Made by a program: the position numbers and the translations under genes. From assembly GCF_902459465.1 (NCBI RefSeq), contig NC_047083.1, positions 6,501,526 through 6,565,525 on the forward strand: DNA of 64,000 bases, given 5' to 3'. The notes under the pieces are model-generated. The model was not told where the DNA came from. It was given only the letters and a program-made list of their open reading frames with translations, and searched no databases. This document shows, in pieces, positions 10,508 through 22,600 of this stretch. Positions within the stretch are counted from its first letter, which is position 1. Every line of letters begins with the position of its first letter. Source of the DNA: Asterias rubens. Taxonomy: Eukaryota > Echinodermata > Asteroidea > Forcipulatida > Asteriidae.

Positions 10508-10904
10508 TTAAAGGAACACGTTGCCTTGGATCGGTCGAGTTGGTCTTTGAAAAGCGTTTTGCGACCGTTTGTTATAAAATGCATAATGGTTAGAAAGATG
10601 ATGTAAAAGTAGAATACAATGATCTACACAAATATGCCTCTAAATTGCGTGGTTTTCTTTTTACCTCGTCCAATAACACGGTCGGCCATTTATGGGAGTC
10701 AAAATTTTGACTCCCATAAATGGCCGACCGTGATAGTTCGCGACGTAAAAAGAAAACCGTGCAATTTTGAGTGATACTTGTGTGGATCATTATATTCTAC
10801 TTTTAAAACATCTTTCTAACTGTATAGTATACATTTCATAACAAACGGTTTCAAACGCTTTTTATAGACCAACTTGTCCGATCCAAGGGAACGTGTTCAT
10901 TTAA
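10508..10904. mobile_element. TTAA-flanked foldback element with a 56-bp perfect palindrome
   Basis: The ends AAGGAACACGTTGCCTTGGA and their inverted copy are flanked by TTAA (10508-10511 and 10901-10904). The core 10677-10732 is a perfect 56-bp palindrome with its centre between 10704 and 10705. A second copy lies at 15618-15944. Confidence 0.82.
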
Positions 10905-11071
10905 CTCTTAAAAACCAGCCAAACTGTGTTACATGTTAAGGTATTCTTAGTCATGTCGATAATGTAATTGGATTTAGACACTTAATAGTTGGAAGTCCAG
11001 AAAGGTTTGCGGAGACACCGTTTAAATGAACTCTCTCACGAGGTACTGTTGTTCTTAGAAGGGACCGGTAG

Positions 11072-11428
11072 TTAAAGGCACTTGACACTTTTGGTAATTA
11101 CTCAAATTATAAAAGCCTAAAACGTACATGGTAATTAGCAGCGTAGAGCTGTTGACATTTTTAGAAATGACTCCCTTTGGGAGTAAGTATTTGAGAAAGA
11201 GGCAATTTCTAACCTGACAAAGACTTCAGGTCTGAACCCCTTTTCAGGCATCTCATCAAGGCACACACACTTCGCAACAAGGGTGTGTTTTCTTTCATTG
11301 TTTTTCTTTTAACTTCGACAACCAATTGAGCCTAAATGATCACAGATTTGTTATTTTATGCATACGTTGAGATACACCAAGTGAGAATTCTGTTCTTTGT
11401 CAATGACCACAGGTGTCCAGTGCCTTTA
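11072..11428. mobile_element. TTAA-type MITE, AAGGCACTKGACACT family
   Basis: The left end is TTAAAGGCACTTGACACTTT and the right end is GTGTCCAGTGCCTTTATTAA. It is related to 40760-41150 and 55924-56269. No coding capacity. Confidence 0.7.
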
Positions 11429-11433
11429 TTAAT

Positions 11434-11843
11434 ATAGGTTTTCTCGGTCGAATTCAGAAACTGAGCAGCCAATTTCAACTTCATGCGTTCGAGTTAAAGA
11501 CGTTTGCCTCTCCAGTTGTTACTGCGTTTCAAATTCAGAATTCGGTCTTCAATTTCGTTTTCAGTCAAGTCAAATCCTTTAGCACTCTGTTCAATTTAGC
11601 GTGTCGACATTCTTTTTCCTGACACAGACGCCTCAAGTAGCGTTGCGAGTTTGAATGCTGCATTGATGAATTGTTAAATTGAATGATTATTTTGCTAAAT
11701 CGAATGACGTAACATAACATTTGACTATAATCATAAAACGAAGTCGAATGACTTTTTTCAGTAGTATTCGATTTCGCGCGAAATAGAATAGCTTTGTGGT
11801 TAAATTGGCTGCTCAATCGCTGAAATTGACCGAGAAAACCTAT
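11434..11843. mobile_element. MITE with about 41-bp terminal inverted repeats
   Basis: The left end ataggttttctcggtcgaat and its continuation to about 11474 match, in reverse complement, 11803-11843 with a few mismatches. The interior is AT-rich and noncoding. Confidence 0.68.
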
Positions 11844-11968
11844 ACACAATTCGATATTTCGTTCAGTGCTCTATTCGTCTTCTTGTCTGCCATAGACGAG
11901 ACACATTCCCTTTTGCCAAGTATAGGCTTTTATAATTAAACCATTTATATGCACAACCAGCACCAGCC

Positions 11969-12453
11969 TTAAAGTCACCTGGAAGTGGTATTTTTTCAAA
12001 ATAAAGCTTTTGTCTCTAGTATTATGTGTTTTGATGAGTGGAATGTGAATAAACAGTTAACTAAGGTTTTAAAAAATCAGTTCTTACGTTATTTACAAGT
12101 TTAAGAGTAGACCCCGACCCGAGAGGGCGCTGTTCGTGACGTCAATCGAGGCAAACTTTGCCTGTAATGCGTAGAGTAAACACAATTGCAAAGTACATGT
12201 ACGGACCAAGTCGTGAGTTTGTACGTTTAAAAAAAAAAACATGTAATTTGCACGTGTGTTTACTATACGCATTGCAGGCAAAGTCTGCCTCGATTGACGT
12301 CACAAAAGGGGTAGGCGGAGTCAGCCCCCAAACAACTTTATATATTTTTAAACATATAAATCACAAACAATTACTAAAAAAGTTGTTTTATTGTTCGTAA
12401 GCATATACTCTTATGTTTGAAAGAAAAACAAATCTGTTTCCAGGTGACTTTAA
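11969..12453 (+). mobile_element. TTAAAGTCACCTGG-type MITE (copy 1)
   Basis: Terminal inverted repeats TTAAAGTCACCTGG...CCAGGTGACTTTAA are flanked by TTAA. The interior carries a long imperfect inverted repeat that contains cctcgattgacgtcac. Copy 2 (15941-16436) lies in the opposite orientation and is very similar. A longer, older copy lies at 41749-42593. Confidence 0.82.
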
Positions 12454-12479
12454 GGAACTTAGGCATGGACCCTAATTTA

Positions 12480-14560
12480 CACACAATTTCTCATGTGGGG
12501 AATTTTCCAGGCGTGCAATTTTCAGGATATAAACGAAACTGTTTTGCTGTCACACTTTGAACTGTAAGTTCAGTGTGAAACAAAGTCTGGTACCTGCACA
12601 AATCCGAACCGGACGCCAAGGTACCTAAATTAGGTTGCCGAACATAGTGCGTAAAACTATTTCAGCTGTCACGACGTTTTGTAGTGTGGTCCCGAACTGT
12701 GAAAACAGGAGTGCTAAATTGATTAATTGTGTATATTTATTTAACAAATTAAATCACCGTGGCACTACTTTCTTAACCGCTCATGAATATATAGTGCACA
12801 GTCTAAGTATGTAGGTTAAATGTCATGCTGTATTCACATAAACGAATCACCTTCCAAGATGGCAGCTTATCCAGCAAGAACCTTGAGGAACTTTAGCAAC
12901 CCTCGTTTACACAATTTCTCACGTGGGTAATTTTCCAGGCGTGCAATTCTCAGGATAACGAAACTGTTTTGCTGTCACACTTTGAACTTTAAGTTTCTTG
13001 TGAGACAAAGCCCGGTAGTGCACAAATCCGAACCGGACGCCAAGGTACCTATAATAATGTTGTCGCACATTGTGTGCGTATACTAACTGTTTCATCTGTC
13101 ATGACGTTTTGTAGTGTGGTCTCGAACTGTGAAAACTGGAGTGTTAAATTGATTAATTGTGTATATTTATTTAAAGGGAAGGTACACGTTTGGTAATTAC
13201 TCAAAACAAATATTAACTTAAAACTGACTTGGTATTAACGAGCATTGGAGAGCTGTTGATAGTATAAAACATTGTGAGAAATGGCTCCCTGTGAAATAGC
13301 TTAGATTTTGAGGAAGAGGTTCTTTCTCACTAAAATAATAAAAGACTTCTATCATAGCCAGATGTCTTTTATTCCTATCTGAAAGCACACTTAAGCGTCC
13401 ATCAAGGGTTTTTTCTCTCATCGTTTTCTCGCAACTCAGATGACCAATAGACCGATCCAGTAGGCTCCGCCCACGACGCACGTGTGAGCAAGAATACATG
13501 GGGCTCTCCAATGCCTTTCTGCACAACTCTGCCGCGCGCGCCAAGCAGACGCGCACGCAGGTCGGACCTTAAGCCGTGTCCGAATTGGTGGCTACGGCTG
13601 CGGCTACGACCGTTGCCAGGGGTGTTGCTAAGGGCGTCCTATACTTCAATGCATGATGACGCGGCGATCCGGCCGTAGCCGTGGCCGTAGCCGCCAATTC
13701 GGATCCGGCCTTAGTGTCGGACCTTCGTTGCGTTGTGATTGGTCAATACGCAATGGGGCGGGGCTTAATGGATCGGTCTATTGAGCTCAAATTTTCACAG
13801 GCTTGTTATTGTATGCTTATGTTGGGATACATCATGGCTCTGCATACCGTAAGCACAGAATCGGCGCTTACGGAAGCAGGGCATTCTGTGTTTTCGGCAA
13901 GCGTATTTCACGGGTAAGCGGTGAATTTTGGCTTCTGCGCGTGCGTACTCCACGTTACGAAATTCGGCGCTCGCACGTAAGCGGGGAATCGCGATCGTAA
14001 GCGCAGAATTCGGCGGTAAGCAGAGCCATGAAATTGGGCCCTGGTGAGAAGACTGTTCTTTGACAATTACCAAAGGTGTATCTTCCCTTTAACAAATTAA
14101 ATCACCGTGGCACTACTTTCTTAACCGCTCATGAATATATAGTGCACAGTCTATGTATGTAGGTTAAATGTCATGCTGTGTTGACATAAACGAATCACCT
14201 TCCAAGATGGCAGCTAATCCAGCAACAACCTTGAGGAACTTTAACAACCCTAGTTTACACAATTTCTCACGTGGGTAATTTTCCAGGCGTGCAATTCTCA
14301 GGATAACGAAACTGTTTTGCTGTCACACTTTGAACTTTAAGTTTCTTGTGAGGCAAAGCCCGGTAGTGCACAAATCCGAACCGGACGCCAAGGTACCTAT
14401 AATAATAATGTCGAATGCTTTAATACTAACTATTATAACTGTCACAACGTTTTGTAGTGAGGTCCCGAACTGTAAAAACTGGAGTGTTCAATTGATTCTC
14501 TGTGTATCTTTAATTATACAACACTGGCATAGTGTTTACCTCACCAAGTGTATAGAGTAA
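12480..14560 (+). repeat. Three tandem copies of a roughly 430-bp unit, copy 2 interrupted
   Basis: The words cacaatttctca and gaaccggacgccaaggtacc recur in order at about 12.49/12.61, 12.91/13.04 and 14.26/14.38 kb. Copy 2 is split by the TTAA element at 13171-14092. The unit has no open frame and I do not recognise it. Confidence 0.8.
13171..14092. mobile_element. TTAA-inserted composite inverted-repeat element
   Basis: The ends AGGGAAGGTACACGTTTGGT...TGTATCTTCCCT are bordered by TTAA on both sides. The corresponding place in the first tandem copy (about 12741) has a single TTAA, so the empty site is present in the same window. Within it, 13830-14040 is related to the GGGCCCAATTTCAT family. 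Confidence 0.85.
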
Positions 14561-15010
14561 CGGAAATACTTTTAACACAGTTAAGTCATTGTCACATTCA
14601 TAGATACCAATTTAACACCCCAGATTTTCAGGGCGAAAGGTTGTGGTTTATATAAATAGCATTATGGAAAAGCTTCATTAAAGAATGAAGCTACCACAAA
14701 AAAACCTTCCATCTGACAACTCACATCTGTTATCTCCATGTAATTCCTTCAAAACATAGGGCTTTTTTTGATCATGCACAAACATAGAGTTAAATATAAG
14801 AATAAGATGCTTCGTGCACAAACGCCACGGGACCGCAAGATGACGAGCGCGCCATTCTGTACGCGCGTTGAATATGAAATACACGTTTGAGGTTTTTTTA
14901 ATTGAACGCTAACGCGATGCTGTTTGTTCAACTTACAAAATGGCCGCACAAACACACGCTGTGAGATAGCTGTTTTGTCAACTTAGAAAATGGCGGCATA
15001 AGCGCATGCC
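14561..15010. other. Intergenic sequence
   Basis: No gene recognised; several CpG-containing short repeats precede the MITE at 15011. Confidence 0.35.
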
Positions 15011-15503
15011 GGTGTGGCGGTTTCAACTTTCCGCTGTGTTCAGTTTTCCGAATGACCAAATACGGTAGCATTACGTCATGCGATGCCTGCGCACAGCAAG
15101 CGAAAGTAGTCCATTTTTAGTGCCGTATTGAGTCATCCATTACCCTCCGGTAGCTGTCATGGCGGCGTTCACGAGTCGAGTACAACTAGCGGCAAACGCG
15201 TGGATCGTATGAGTTGTTTTTTATGCAAGCAGAGTGTGACCTGCCTAAAGTTGTACCCATGAATACATGTAAAGATAGTGCAAGAGATTATGTGACTACA
15301 CAGAAAAGAATCGTAATATAAACAATTTGGGGGTCACTGCTGAGAGAGCTACAGTACTCGCCAGGGTACCCGCGGCGGTATCTGACAGGTCACCCGGAAA
15401 ACTGAACACGCCGGAAAGCTGAAACCGTTCGAACAACGTGCTGATATGTCCGACTACGTCACCCGGAAAACTGAACACGGCGGAAGACTGAAACCGCCAC
15501 ACC
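15011..15503. mobile_element. MITE with about 40-bp GGTGTGGCGGTTTCA terminal inverted repeats
   Basis: The left arm 15011-15050 is the near reverse complement of 15464-15503. A partial direct duplicate of the right arm lies at 15388-15427. The interior is GC-rich and noncoding. Confidence 0.78.
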
Positions 15504-15617
15504 GGGGCGCGTATTTAGGCCAGTGCGCTCTCTAGTTCTTATATATAACTCTATGTGCACAAACCAGTTAAAGCAGGGCTGCTGACCCGCGCCCGTGGCA
15601 GAATAACTGCTCATCTA

Positions 15618-15944
15618 TTAAAGGAACACTTTGCCTTGGATCGGTCGAGTTGGTCTTTGAAAAGCGTTTGTAACCGTTTGCTATAAGATGCACGTGGTTA
15701 GAAAGATGTTTAAAAAGTATAATACAATCATCCACACACATTTGCCTCGAAATTGCGTGGTTTTCCTTTTACTTTGCGAACTAACACGGTCGGCCATTAA
15801 TGGGAGTCAAAAATTTGACTCCCATAAATGGCCGGCCGTGTTTGTCGACGAGGTAAAAAGAAAACCATATGCATTCTATAACAAACTGTTACATATGCTT
15901 TTCAAATACCAACTAGACCGATCCAAGGCAACGTGTTTCTTTAA
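15618..15944. mobile_element. TTAA-flanked foldback element (copy 2 of the 10508 family)
   Basis: Same ends as 10508-10904. The central near-palindrome is at 15785-15840. Its right TTAA (15941-15944) is also the left TTAA of the next element. Confidence 0.8.
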
Positions 15945-16436
15945 AGTCACCTGGCAATAGAATTTTTTTCTTTCAAACATAAGAGTATATGCTTACGAAC
16001 AATTAAACAATTTTTTTAGTAATTGTTTGTCACGATTTATATGTTTAAAAAATATATAAAGATGTTTGGGGGCTGACTCCGCCTACCCCTTTTGTGACGT
16101 CAATCGAGGCAGACTTTGCCTGCAATGCGTATAGTAAACACACGTGCAAATTACATGTTTTTTTTTTTAAACGTACAAACTCACGACTTGGTCCGTACAT
16201 GTACTTTGCAATTGTGTTTACTCTACGCATTACAGGCAAAGTCTGCCTCGATTGACGTCACGAACAGTGCCCTTTCGGGTCGGGGTCTACTCTTAAATTT
16301 GTAAATAACATAAGAACTGATTTTTTTAAACCTTAGTTAACTGTTTATTCACATTTCACTCATCAAAACACATATATTAGTGACAAAAGCTTTATTTTGA
16401 AAAATACCACTTCCAGGTGACTTTAAGTTTATTGAC
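15941..16436 (-). mobile_element. TTAAAGTCACCTGG-type MITE (copy 2, inverted)
   Basis: Inverted copy of 11969-12453, with TTAA at both ends. It ends 88 bp before the start codon of the olfactomedin gene, so it may lie in or next to that gene's promoter or 5' UTR. Confidence 0.82.
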
Positions 16437-16524
16437 CAAAGTAAATGTAAATGCATTTTCTCTTCCACACCAAGTGTCTTATTTTACTCTAGTGGAATTG
16501 GGGAAGCTGTTTTCTTAATCCAAG

Positions 16525-16608
16525 ATGGCGGTGATAAACATGTTCTGGACTAAGAGTGTTCTGCTGATGGCTTTCCTGGCATGCCATCTTCACTTTGCGG
16601 ACGCTCAG
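16525..16608 (+). CDS. Olfactomedin gene exon 1 (signal peptide)
   Basis: 28 codons from ATG in context caagATGG, ending phase 0 at donor CAG|GTAATC. It encodes the secretion signal. No TATA box is visible upstream. Confidence 0.88.
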
Positions 16609-19600
16609 GTAATCATTTGTATGAATCCAATGGTATAGACATAGACTGTTGTTTTGTTGGTTGGAAACAAGACACTGCTCTAAAGACACAGCTCTATTTA
16701 GTAAAACCATGGTAAAACAGTACTGCTCTAGAATTGCAAAAGTCGTGGGTTAAAATCCAACCCGAGTAATTAATATTTGCACTTTACATTTTCAACAGAA
16801 CTCGGGAAAGTACTGTACTTACAGTGTCAATACGCATCCTTGTAAGGGTCAAACCAAAAATAATATCTGTTGTCTAACAAATAAAAGCACTTTTTTTTCT
16901 TCAAAGGCATTCAATGCAAATCAATTAGCAATTTAACGAGTTACACGACGAGTGTTAGGACACCAGCTCACAAAATCGTTAGATCGCCAGCCTGTTAGTG
17001 TTATTTGTCAAATCGCAGGGCCTCAATATTTTAACTGTTTGGGCATAAACTATAATATGCAGTGTGGAATAATAACAAGGAGTAAACAATGAATGTGGAG
17101 ACAGGGGCGGGGTCAAGGGAAGGGGCTGGTTTGACCACACGACCTACTTATGATACATTAGGCCTGCACAACGTCGAAACGTCAGGCAATAAAGCTATGA
17201 TTTAGTTTGCATTTATACCACTACAGGTCCTTTTGGTTGGTAAGTTTGCAGAAGCTAATGTTGTTTATCTGACAATGGATAACACTTGAATAAATCAGTT
17301 AATTCTTTCTATTTAGACGACATTGCCCACGGCTTCATCTGACGTGAATGACTTCCAACTGACCCAGGGTCAAGCCGAGGGCAGAGCCTGCCAATGCTCG
17401 ATCAAAACACCATTCCCCGTGGTTTGTACGGACTACCAAATAAATAACAACTCCGAGCAACTACGACAGATTCAACATCAGGTAAAGCTTAGACTTGATT
17501 TCAAGTGTTAGATCGCGGTTAATCTTCTGCCCACGAAAAACGCCCCCACATTATTCGTTATCACGCGTCCTAACTTGCGACAGAGGTTGATTACAAGAGG
17601 GCGCTGTTTGTAACGGCTATCAGACCGACTAAAAGCCACGATCATCGACTGAACCAAGTCTAGGTAAAGCTTCATTTTCGCAGAATCACAGTATGCCCAT
17701 AGTCAGTGTTTGCTAAGTGTGATGGTGGATTAAAAGCACTAGACACCATCGATATACATTATAAAAACTTACTTGGTAACGAGCAATTGAGAGCTGTTGA
17801 TAGTAACACAATGTGAGGTAACTTCTCACTCAAATAATGAAAGGCCTCATTTGAAGCCTTTTTGTTATGCATCTCAAAGCACACAAAGTATTGCAACAAG
17901 GTTATTTCTTTCATTACTGTGCTGCAGCGTCGATGACCAATTGATGAGTCAAAATTTTCACAGATTTGCTATGTTATGCATATATTGGTATCTGCCGGCA
18001 CCAATTGAGAATATAATACTGCAGTCTTTGATCTTTTGGTATCATGTACTGTGTCACAGGTTGACTAATGGAAGCAGTTGGAAATAGTTGTTTTGTATAT
18101 TTTGTGGTACACTAAAATATAGGGCCATGATTTGCTGTTGTAAATAGTGCTATTAACGCGAGCTGCTACTGTGCAACTGCTGGGGCAAGCGCTACTGGCT
18201 ATACTGTACTGTGCAGCGGCTACAGCTACTGTGTTGAAATGTTGGTAATAGTTTGGACAGGTGCGCAAGTGCTACTGTGCAGCAGTAGAACTTGCAATGC
18301 AAGCACAAAGGCTTTTTGTTAGGGGCGGTCCTTTGTTTTCCTTGGGGCGTTGGCTCTCAGGAATGTCTTGAGAATTTCACTGGTATGCTTGAGTGTAGAT
18401 AGTGGTGGTGGTGTATATGAATGGGAGAAAGTGAAGTGGTGTGCAGAGTACCAGTTCTGAAGTGAGTGGGGTGATGTGTAGGAAGTTGAGGCCATGCATT
18501 TAGAGTTCTGCTTGCGTTGCTACAGCACAGATGTTAAGTTCTGGTGAGGCACAGAGGAGGACTGAGCTCGACAAATCGTAAGTTACTTTTAATTATGTTT
18601 ATGGAGGAACCCATTGGATTGAAGTAGTATTTTTCATTCAATATAAAGCACTTTGTAAAAGCATTTTTGTTTAAAGGAATTGTTGGTCCAAAAGCGGAGA
18701 ATTGCAAGTTTGATAATTTTTCATTGTTTTATTGGAAAGCGTGCCGATACCATCCCATAATGTTAGCGACCTTGTTCTTGTACAGTTTTGGTTCATATTT
18801 AATTATTATAGATGGCCCTTATCCACCCGACTTTTAAAGTCCGGGAGTGACTGATCGGACGCCCCTGATGACATGATAAATCACATGGGACCGTCACGCC
18901 AACATTTTCATCACTAGAGTGGAGTTGGAACTTAACCGATGGCAGGGTTTTCTAGAGCAGGAAACACAGAATGCACAGATGAACATCCAATGAACAGTAC
19001 ACTTCTCACGACCATTGAGGAACTATGATATTGTAGACTCAGGAGAATTAACGAGCCTAAGGAGTGATGTGAACCTTAGAGTAGACAGTTTGTTAAATAA
19101 TTGTTGGATTGTAGAGAAGTTGCCAAGTACTGTGATATATGGTTGAATTATTGAGAAGTTGCAAAGTATTGGAGATATTGTTGAATTATTGAGAATTTGC
19201 AAAGTACCGGAGATATATTGTTGAAATTATTGAGAAGTTGGAACTTGAGATCGAGGTGATGCAAGGCGTAGAAACTTGAATAAACTACTGGCGAGTTAAG
19301 GTTACTTGAAGCCAGTAACTGTAACTCACAAGTTTAAGAGTCGGGTTGACTCAATTTAAGGTTTGGAATGAGTGAATTTTGGAAGTTGAATTTATTGGGT
19401 TTTTTGAGGTGTGGCCACTGAAAGGAACTCAGAGAGCAGAATTGTTTTGTAAATAAATTTGTAAAATTTTGTAAATATAATCTTGATTGGCTTGAGTGCA
19501 AATTTATTTCTGCAGTGTTGGTTTCTTCCTCGGTTGCAACAACAACCCCGATTGGTTGGTTGTGACATACTGTAGCTATAATAGGTAAGATTGTAAATTT

Positions 19601-22600
19601 GGTTGGTTTGATTACGGGTTTCCGAGTGTACTCGTTGTTAAAGTGTGTAAAAGATAGATCGGTCTTTGTGCCCTCCCAGTGTACACATCATAGTTAGAGT
19701 GTGTATGTAATAGAGCTTTCTCAGTTCACTTATAGACTTTTTAATTACCTCTGCCCTGTTACAGCTGGTCTTTAACAATTTCCAAACGTGTCCAGTACCT
19801 TTGAACAAAAAGTACCGAAGCTTGATCGGCTGCCAGCTTCTGCCAGACAGACAATCTTCCAAAAATGTGAAAAAATGGGACATTTAACCTTTAGTTTACC
19901 ACTTCAAAATCTGCCTCCTTGTGTTCAAAGTTCTGCATGGACAAGTCCCACAGTATCGTATGTGAACTTATCTCATCTAAGCACAGCAGCCGTGCCCTAC
20001 GGTCTGCTGGATCTCACTTGCTGGTAGAGCCAAGGTCTTGAACAATTCGTTACGGAGACCGCTGCCCCTGAATAAGCTCCCTGTCTCACTTCGCAAAACA
20101 ACTTCACTCAACAACTTCAAGTGGGAACTACAAATAACTTCCATTGGGTATAAGTTAAATTATCTTTATTCTTGATTTTGTTTTGTATACTGATTTCATT
20201 TTGTGTAGTGGCGCCTTGATCGGGTTTCTGGAGAAGTGCGCGTTATAAATCCATTTTATTATTACTATTTATAATAAAGATTGACTTTTTGAACAATCAT
20301 TTCGGCGAATTTTAAAGAATTAAAGAAAAATCTACTCGAACAAAATAAAAGTGAGAGATAGTCCAGGGATGACAGCCTTTTCAAGAGGATCGTTATTTGT
20401 TTAAAAGTCCCACACTAAGCTTTCGTAAGAAACCAACACTCCGTTTGTGGCAACTTTGTAATCAACGCTCTTTTTGTTTTTCTTAGATAAACAACTTGAC
20501 ACTTAATGTTACTCAATTGTACGAGAAGGCAACCTTGCAATCCGAGCTCATCATTACCTTCCAGGACAACCTTGCCGAAGCTACTGAGAAATTCAACTTA
20601 ATGGAGGGTGGGCAACTGCTGATCACCCGGGCCGAGATTGAGGGAGTACGCCAGAATGTTCGCGGCATGGCCTCTGCTCTGTACACATTACAACAGTGGC
20701 AAGGGATCCAGACAGATGACGAACAAGTGCAGAGAATTCGGGCCATTATGACAGACGTAAATATCAAATAGCAAAAAAAAAAAAATTGCACTTAAAAAAA
20801 AGAAGGTTTAAACAAATTTTGTGAAGTTCAACACATTTCTAAAACCGGGTAGAATCAAGGTTCAGCAGGATACTGGATTTAAAACACAAGGTTCCGGTCC
20901 GGAATGGGACCATGGTTTCACTTTCGAACGGGTCATCGACGGGTTAATGGGTCTCTTACCCCGTACTAAATTCAGAGTCAACTGTCCCAGATCTAGGTTC
21001 AAGATGGAATTTTTGAGGTGCAACACCGGCCAGAAAATCCACAAAATCCGAGATTTTGCTTCAAAATTACCCGATAAACGTGTCTGGTCCTCTTCGTACT
21101 CATCTCTCAGCTAATTCCGGAAAATATTCAGATACTCGGATATCAGTTTGTTATGATTTTATTATAGGTTTTATCGGCCATTATCAGCAACAGCTTTTTC
21201 AGTTTCGTTGAAACGAATTACAATTTAAGCATCAGTCTAAAAACTCACTACCGGGTCAGAATCAACCCGGATACTTGATCCTATGGGAATTGACCCATTA
21301 CATTTTTGGAGTAATTACCAAAGGATATACCCTCCCTTTAAAATGAACAACTTTTGTTGTTGAAATTTTCCGGTGAAAACTATAATAATATTTGTGTTGG
21401 TAATAGGGGTCTATAGAACGCTAGGTGGCAGCAGACTTACTAGGTAAATATCCATTGTTTACGTAGTTCTGAGCACGCGCAAATTACCAAGATCAATGGA
21501 ATTTACCTGGTAAGTCTGCTGCCATGAAGCGTCCCAAAAGTCCCATATTGGGTGCGTTCGTTTAGCTTCCCTGGGTCGACCCCGGTGTGTGGCGTTTTCT
21601 TTTTCCAGGACGAACGTGTGCAGATAATTACCCACGTTCGTCCTAGAAAAAACCCGCACCACACACAGTGGTCGACCCAGGGAAGCGAAACGAACGCACC
21701 CATTGTTGCACTTTTCTATAGGTTTCATCCATCAGCACTGTTGTGGATGCTATGATGGAGTTTGAAAACAACGATGACTTAGACGGCATGCAGCGTCGAA
21801 TCACTGAGTTATCTGGTCAGCTTAGAACTTGCAACGCGGGGCAGCAGACGGGTGGTGGTGCACATCACCCCACTCCTACCGTAGGAACAGCAACTGTGAG
21901 TCCAGGCACCAGACAGGGCTCAGTCGGTGGTCAAGCACTGCCGGAAAGATGGCCAGAGATGGCAAAACAAAGTAAATAACTGACTACACATCATGTAATT
22001 TGTATCAGAATAAGCAACTGATGACATTCGATGAGCGCTTCCAGTTCGGTGGAGCTTATCAAACGGAAGATTGAGCCAGTGGCAAGTGGTTATTAAAACT
22101 AATTTTACTCAAATTAACTACTTCCAATATATAGCGGATTTTAACGAAGGCGAAAAACAGACTGAAATATAAGGAGTAGGATGTGCTGGTATAAATCATT
22201 CAAATTTATTTAATGGTGATCCCTGAAGCATTAGTGAAATAATTATAGACGTCTGGAACGAAGACTAAGCGGCTGTGATTACTGCATCATTGCATAAAAC
22301 TGTGTATTCTCCTCTGTACAGATAGCTGTGGAAGACTAGTCTCCATTTCAGAGCCTTACACTGTACGAGGAAGTCTGAATCAATATGGAGTGTGGATGAG
22401 GGACCCGGAGGTGAATCCTGACTATGTGTATTATCATAAGTAAGTATGGAAGTAACAAACATGAATTGAGTAGGATTTGAAACTTCATGATGGAAATAAG
22501 ATATGGATATGGAAAGGTTTGCGGTGTAACACCATGTAATGAGTTGGGGTGGTTCTGAAAAGAACCGTTGGTATCAAGTCGACATTTCGATAAGTATGGT

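Noticed and set aside
20821..21114. 97-codon open frame in intron 3 of the olfactomedin gene
   Set aside because: Directly behind a proven donor, no family resemblance, and the antisense strand is equally open.
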